Assembly: GCA_034770075.1 (NCBI GenBank)
Contig: JAVJAP010000217.1
Coordinates: 620,001-684,000, forward strand
Direction of reading: 5' to 3'
Source: Aralia elata
Lineage: Eukaryota; Streptophyta; Magnoliopsida; Apiales; Araliaceae
Length of the DNA stretch: 64,000 bases
The translations under genes were made by a program, and so were the position numbers. Shown piece by piece: positions 58,621 through 64,000 of the stretch. The notes below the pieces were generated by a model that saw nothing but the letters and a program-made list of their open reading frames with translations, ran no database searches and was not told the DNA's origin. The number at the start of each line of letters is the position of its first letter. Positions within the stretch are counted from its first letter, which is position 1.

Positions 58621-59920
58621 GGAACGAGGATTCACTTTTGGCATGATAGGGGGTGACGTGGTGTTGTGAGGTGCCACTTTGTGAGATGTTCATGGAGTTA
58701 TTCAGGATTGCCTTTAATGCCCAGGGTGGTGTTGCTGTTTTGTATCCTTGGTTGGGGCTGTAGGATGTAGAACCTGTGGTACTGCTGAAACTTTCAAGAC
58801 GAGGAACTGGTCTGTTAATACTTTTCCAGTTTGCTCTCTCATGCTGTTTTGTCGATGGGCAGAGGGACTTTTTGAAGTGGTCTCCTAGAGGCCATTCTAT
58901 GTTTGTTCAAGGAAGCCCCACTATGGGGTCACATTGGAAGGCAATTTGGATGACATAAGGCTCCCTTAAAGATGATCTTTTGTTTGGAGTGTTTCCCAGG
59001 GGCAATTCTTCTATTTACAGTCTTAGGAAGAGAGGGCAGATGGGGATAGGTTGATTGTCTTATGCAGCCTTTGCAATAGGGTTGAGTTGAAGCAAATGTA
59101 AAATAGTTTGCTCATTGTTTGTGCATTTGCAGAAGATCCTTGTATAAATTATTTGCTTTATTTGGTATTTGATGAATTACACAGTATTCGATGAAGCCTC
59201 GATGGCTACTTGAACCCGAGCTAGAGTGGGCAAGTCTTGGCAGAAGCGATGCCAGATTATTCCTCAATCTTCTTTAAATTTCTTGGGGCATGATTATCCA
59301 TTTCTTCTTATAAAAGCTAGATTAATACTTTTATCCACTGTACTCTTTCTTTGATTCTCTTTGTCAGACTTGTTACCGAATTTGGTGAAGAGTTGTACTT
59401 GTAGGCCATCTTTAGCTTTGATATTGACTAAGCGGTAAAAACTGCTATGTTACTGTAACATTTGTCCATGCATATTGAAACAGAAGTATCGTAGAGGATA
59501 AACAAGGAAAGCTGTGAATAGGGTATTGAACCAATCAAAACCTTGATGTTTAGATAATGCAGGACTTTCTAGTTCAGCGCAAGTAGACAAAGTTGTACAT
59601 ATTTAGCCGAATCGAAAGGGTTTTAGCCTTTAAGTTGGAGAAAGATAGAAAAGGGAGGCCCAAAACTGAGGGTTACTAGGTCTGAAAACCCAATAGAAGG
59701 CACATCACATTTTGAATCTAATGAGAAAAACTATATTACTTTACTAGCGAATAATCAGAGCAAGTACTGAAATTGTTCGTCTCTCATGACGCGATGAAGG
59801 GTATTTAAAAGAGTTGGACCCCCCTAGGTCAAATGAGATGCCACGAGCCATTTGTAATCATGTGTCCAGTGAGGTCCACTTACTGCCATGTTAAGAGGTC
59901 CAAGTCGATGCCCCTGTTTA
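58621..59920. other. unassigned sequence, possibly LTR body
   Basis: No recognised domain. It lies between two inverted LTR ends of one family and may be the body of one or both LTRs. Confidence 0.35.
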
Positions 59921-59924
59921 CTAT

Positions 59925-60105
59925 CCTATGATACCTCTCAGCCATCATATCATACCTCATCATATCATACCTCTCGACTTTCATATTATACCTGTTGGTT
60001 CTCTCAGCTATCCTGACATACCTTTCGTCTATCCTATTATACCTCTCATCTATCCAATCATTCTAGTCTATCCTATCTTTTTTCTCTATCCATCAATCAA
60101 TCCTT
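59925..60105 (+). repeat. CTATCCTATCATACCTCTC minisatellite
   Basis: About eight degenerate units of 20-25 bp (TATCATACCTC, CATACCTCTCGACTTTCATA, TTATACCTCTCATCTATCCA) upstream of the LTR promoter at 60275. Confidence 0.75.
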
Positions 60106-60347
60106 AAATAATAATTGTTACAGGATTATTCTAGAATCATGATTATAGGAGTCATCAATGGAACCAATCCTATAATCATGATTATAGGAGTGACCAGTGG
60201 TAGCATGATTATAGGAATGATCAGTGATAATCACTAATTGATTTTCTTTCCATGTATAGTTTAGAGACTTAGTCTATATAAAGGCTCTCATTGTACATTA
60301 TGATATGGAGTAAGATAGTCTTTTAGCTTTCATATGGTATCAGAGCT
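60106..60347 (+). mobile_element. LTR 3' end with promoter and primer site
   Basis: Three ATCATGATTATAGGA(G/A)T motifs (60133-60220), a TATATAAAG box at 60275-60283, the LTR end TTAGCTTTCA at 60332 and the primer site TGGTATCAGAGCT at 60335-60347. The downstream internal region is cut after 11 bases by the LTR starting at 60359. The LTR start is not resolved. Confidence 0.7.
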
Positions 60348-60358
60348 AGTTTGATCTC

Positions 60359-62061
60359 TGTTGGGATATTTGTATGTATAACAAATATGACTCATATACG
60401 CAAGTGCACGTGATCCACAAGTAATATAAAGTAAGTAAGATATCGATCTCACGGAGAATAGAATTGCAATTACAACTATCAAACACCAATTTTATAATTA
60501 TTTCGATTTCTTTAAACAGATGAGTAAAATGATGAAATTGTCTAATGATTACTAAAGAGACAAACAAAGCAAGTTACAATTGTATAAATACAGATTTTAT
60601 GGGTTTGGGATTATAATTTCACTTATTGCAAACTTAGATTTTCATGCTTCCTATCGTTACTAATTGATTATTATGGAATGTTGGTTGAGAACACGAATGT
60701 AAAATATGACCACCTCTCGATGCACCATATTCATATCACACTAAATCCACGATTGATAGAATAAATGTGAATACCCTAGATGACTGACGCATTATATTTC
60801 TATGTGAATTACAATCAAGAGGGTTTAAGTATAAGTTCTCAACTGACCACATATGGTACTTCGGTATATCTCTATCCTAAGTACGAAACATAACTTCACG
60901 AGGAATGTAAAAATTATGAACATATGCTAGCATAATCAGATCTCAATTTATATTTCCTTTCTCAATTCCATATAAATTATCACAGTAATTGGTGATCAAG
61001 CAATTAAACTTTTAGTAGAAATTATGCTAGACATTCATTTCATAACCAACTAGCAATAATAAGGAAGCATTTCAATTTTCAGTTAATGCAAAAGATCCAT
61101 TATAATCCCAAAAATTAAATTTAGTTCATAATAACAATAATAGAATTCATCATACACAATTGGTTCATCATCATAATTACAGAATAGGAAAAATTAATCA
61201 AAAACAGAAAACAATAAAACTCCCTGCTTCAGTTCTTCCATTTCTGCAACATCTGATGATTTTCCAAGTTGTGTTGATTCTTGATTTCTTGCTCCCAATC
61301 TTCAATTCAACATCCATATAGCTCCATTCTTCAGTTCCCAAGTGAATTTGATGATCAGCAGACTTGTTTTATTTTTGGAACTAAAATGCAGTAAACTTTC
61401 TAATTTTTGTGTAGGAGCAGAAATTGAATTCAATTAAGTTCTCTATTCATTATATTACATGCTCATTTTGTCTTCTATTGACTTATTCTGATTCCTCACT
61501 GATAAAGTTCCATTCCACTAATTCCTTGAAAACTTGTTTTGCATGTTTTTGGTAGTGCTGCTTCGCTGTTTGGAACGTGTATGCATGGCTGGCTGGCGAC
61601 AGGCGCAGCTGCGCTGGATTTCTTTGCAAAATGGGCGCAGCTGCGCTGGGGACTTCAGCAGGAAAAGGGAGGGCGCAGCTGCGCCGGCCTCAAGGCCAAG
61701 CTGGGCGCAGCTGCGCTGGCAGCTCCTGGGCACAGGGCACGGGCGCAGTTGCGCTGGCTTCCAAGCCAAAATGGGTGCAGCTGTGCTATCTGTAAGTCTG
61801 CTGCTGCACTGCTATACTCAGTCTGTCTCCTCAATTCTAGTGCACTGTGCAAGCAACTTTAATTCAATCAGATCCCAAACATCATATGCATCATATATTG
61901 TGACAAATTAACCAAAAACTGTGCAAAAGCCATGGAATGCAAATAGTGAAGCAATACCACAAAGAAGAGGAAAATGCATGAATACACCCTTTGAAACTAA
62001 AAGTTAAGCAACAAATAAAGCAGTATAATATCCAATAAGTAGATATGAAACCTACACATCA
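60359..62061 (-). mobile_element. 3' LTR of a second Athila-like element
   Basis: TGTTGGGATATTTG ... CCTACACATCA, 1703 bp, followed by the minus-strand PPT CAAGTTTGGGGGTATT (62077-62062). So this is the 3' LTR of a minus-oriented element and not a solo LTR. Family block GCAAGTGCACGTGATCCACA at about 60400. A TATA-like TAATATAATGAATAG (minus) lies near 61455-61441. The U3 holds the GCGCAGCTGCGC array. Confidence 0.75.
61603..61786. promoter_or_regulatory. six-palindrome array with alternating 32/38-bp pitch
   Basis: GCGCAGCTGCGC starts at 61603, 61635, 61673, 61705, 61743 (GCGCAGTTGCGC) and 61775 (GTGCAGCTGTGC). Intervals are 32, 38, 32, 38 and 32 bp. The three 20-bp spacers resemble one another (TGG...CAAAATGG type), as do the two 26-bp spacers. 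Frames across it give only repetitive Ala/Gln/Leu-rich strings. Confidence 0.95.
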
Positions 62062-62570
62062 AATACCCCCAAACTTGAACTGATGCTTGTCCTCAATCAA
62101 TTAAAATGAAATGAATGCAAACATGGATGAAATGCAATAACTTATAAATGCACCATGAATCCTCATCAATTAGTAAACAATCCTTGTGTGCTTTGCCTCA
62201 GAAGAATCACAATATCAAACACATAAAGCTTCTAACCAAAACTTAGTTCATGTACCATGACAGTCATGCAAATCAAACCTTGTAATGATTGATACAGTGT
62301 GTGTGTGTGTAGTAATCATCAAATTTATAGCAACCCAAATGATTCTCATAATATGTTTCTTAGGGGGAAATTTGTATACTCCAACTTGCTACACAACAAA
62401 TGGGGTAAGTTACAGCTAAGATACTGTTATGTCTAGATTGTGGACCGACTTAGAGGTTATTCGGACTATGATACTTGGTTATGCAATGCTTAGTTCCCTT
62501 AGGCTTTTCAATGATACCCATGTAGCGAGCTTTCAACCAACGACTACCAAACCAAATGGTCTTTGTGATA
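62062..62570 (-). mobile_element. gypsy internal fragment beside the LTR
   Basis: Similar in landmarks to 34275-34686 plus 43923-44080: CCCCCAAACTTG, CTTGTCCTCAATCAATT, a (TG)n run (62299-62312), and CAATGCTTAGTTCCCTTAGG with CCAAACCAAATGG. It breaks off near 62570. Confidence 0.65.
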
Positions 62571-62988
62571 TCTCGAGTTTTCAGAAATTATATTATAAAT
62601 TTTATAAATGTAAAATAAGAATTTAATAAATAAAATTCTTGTTATGCCATTTATGGGATAAATTTAATAATTAAAATTAATTTAACTGGTAAATAAATGA
62701 TTTAAATTAATGAAATAAGGAATTTGAGAAGGTTGATTAATTAATATTAATTAACTAAGGATGAGATAAAAATTATATGATGAATTAAATTTCATGTACG
62801 AGTTAATTAATTCTCTTAATTAAAATTAGAGAATTAATATACGCATTTTGTTTTAATAAAAATGAGGGGGTTAGTTAAGCTCATCTTAATAATATTTATA
62901 TATAAATGTAATATATTATTGTTTAGGCTTAATAAATAATATTATGCCAAATTGATACTATTAAATATCACATAAAGTTCGAGATATA

Positions 62989-63023
<35 letters not shown>

Positions 63024-64000
63024 GTAATCATGCATAGCTAGCTAGTACTGCCTATTAATGGTCATAGGAGCTGGCTAGATTAAGCTAAATGGCTTGATCG
63101 GTAAATGAAAAAGAATGGAATAATGAGAGCTGAACCCAAAGGGTCCTCCACTAACAAAACACATGTATACAAAATTCTCATGATAGTGGACACGCATGAA
63201 TTTGGAGGTACAATAATTCTTGAACCCATGTGAACATGAGTTTTAAGAGGTAAAGTTTCAATAATGATACATTAGTTTTTTTTTTCTTCTTTTCTTCTGA
63301 ACGTGGATCAGTAACACTTATAAATGAGTATTCCTCCTCTAGGGTTTTGATACCTACTCCACTATTAAATTAATTTTTCCGTGAATCATGGCCAAAATGA
63401 TAATTATGAGAGATCGGTAGGTAAGAGTGTCAAGTGAAACCAAGAGAAAGGAATGGGAAGATAATAGACAATAGTCACTTTATTTTTAAAATCTTGGGCT
63501 CCAGTTTTGTTTTTAAAAAAAAAATCAAAATAACAGCATACTAGGTGATAGCTTTGATGAAATTATGTTCTGAAAAGAGGAACATACAGCCGAAAGGCTA
63601 CAATTTTCAGATAGAATAATTACCGTAGGCCAAATAGAAGGAATAATTTCATGCCCAATAATTATGTAGCAAAATACTTTTCTTGGCCTTTTTTTTTATA
63701 TAGAAAATTTCCACCAGAATTCATCTAATCAAAACTACTTCTCTTTCTCTCTCCGACTGCTATGAAATTAAAATCCATTCTTCTTCAGAAATGGTGGGTC
63801 AGCCGAACAAGTTGGAGATGGAGAAGGAATTAAGAGCAGAAAGCTAGAGAGAGAAAAGGGCAAATTAAATAATGTATGGTATTGGGTCACTCGAGCTGTG
63901 TAGCATTTTCAAGTAGACACTAAAGAATTGCCTAAGATTCACATATATTTCTCCTTAAGTGGCCGAGTTGTATCCAAAGTGGTGGCGAACCCATTAGTTT
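62571..64000. other. AT-rich end region
   Basis: No supported gene. It contains an (AT)n microsatellite at about 62992-63020. A short frame MVGQPNKLEMEKELRAES at 63791-63847 is not recognised and ends quickly. Confidence 0.35.

Noticed and set aside
61603..61786. CRISPR-like appearance of short palindromic repeats with 20-26 bp spacers
   Set aside because: Plant nuclear retrotransposon context, repeats only 12 bp, related spacers and no cas genes.
61518..61911. Several overlapping frames of 65-125 codons around 61.7 kb
   Set aside because: They are translations of the GCGCAGCTGCGC array in all frames. The repeat itself explains the openness.

Overview
The window is plant nuclear DNA, most likely from a dicot. 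It holds plant-type interstitial telomere repeats (TTTAGGG), plant gene fragments (a TSO1-like CXC domain, a trichome-birefringence-like exon, a PSA3-like chloroplast protein), plant mobile domain genes, and nested Ty1/copia and Ty3/gypsy elements with iMet-type primer sites. I see no intact host gene. Almost every reading frame that can be recognised belongs to a transposable element or is a broken gene fragment. The sequence is AT-rich and looks like heterochromatin or a repeat-dense intergenic block.

Layout. 1-2.3 kb: exon fragments of two unrelated genes on the minus strand (TSO1-like CXC protein, then a PSA3-like protein), with a small inverted-repeat element in one intron. 3.2-3.5 kb: one CACTA terminus. 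3.76-13.58 kb: two near-identical 3.4-kb direct repeats with a Helitron-like 5' end and hairpin, each carrying one captured TBL exon and long AAT arrays. Copy 1 is split by a 2.8-kb solo LTR, and copy 2 preserves the empty site. 15.9-18.7 kb: degenerate telomere tract, then a decayed copia fragment. 18.8-21 kb: an LTR-like block containing a 720-bp TRIM element. 21.8-28.9 kb: a 3.9-kb gypsy LTR with primer site and a 225-residue coiled-coil ORF, then a diverged relative of the same LTR. 29.4-30.3 kb: a decayed plant mobile domain gene. 30.3-33 kb: copia LTR and gag.

33-47.9 kb: an Athila-like gypsy element in minus orientation (3' LTR, PPT, env-position ORF, integrase). It interrupts the copia gag at 32968 and is itself interrupted by a complete 9.2-kb copia element (34687-43917, target duplication TGCAT). 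47.9-54.7 kb: minus-strand remains of a DUF7745-type gene and a plant mobile domain gene, with two solo LTRs of the Athila-like family, one of them inside the mobile domain gene. 54.7-64 kb: mostly unassigned AT-rich DNA, a foldback element, a LINE remnant, inverted LTR pieces, and a fourth Athila-like LTR with a regular GC-palindrome array.

The most unusual signal is a short module: 12-13 bp GC-rich palindromes in pairs whose starts lie 32 bp apart. It recurs upstream of the TATA-like site in three Athila-like LTRs, in the region upstream of the env-position ORF, and in the leader of the copia element. The palindrome sequence differs from one locus to the next, while the spacing, and in several cases the spacer end (ATTTGG-like), is kept. 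All positions were read by eye. Family calls rest on motif recognition, without database searches.
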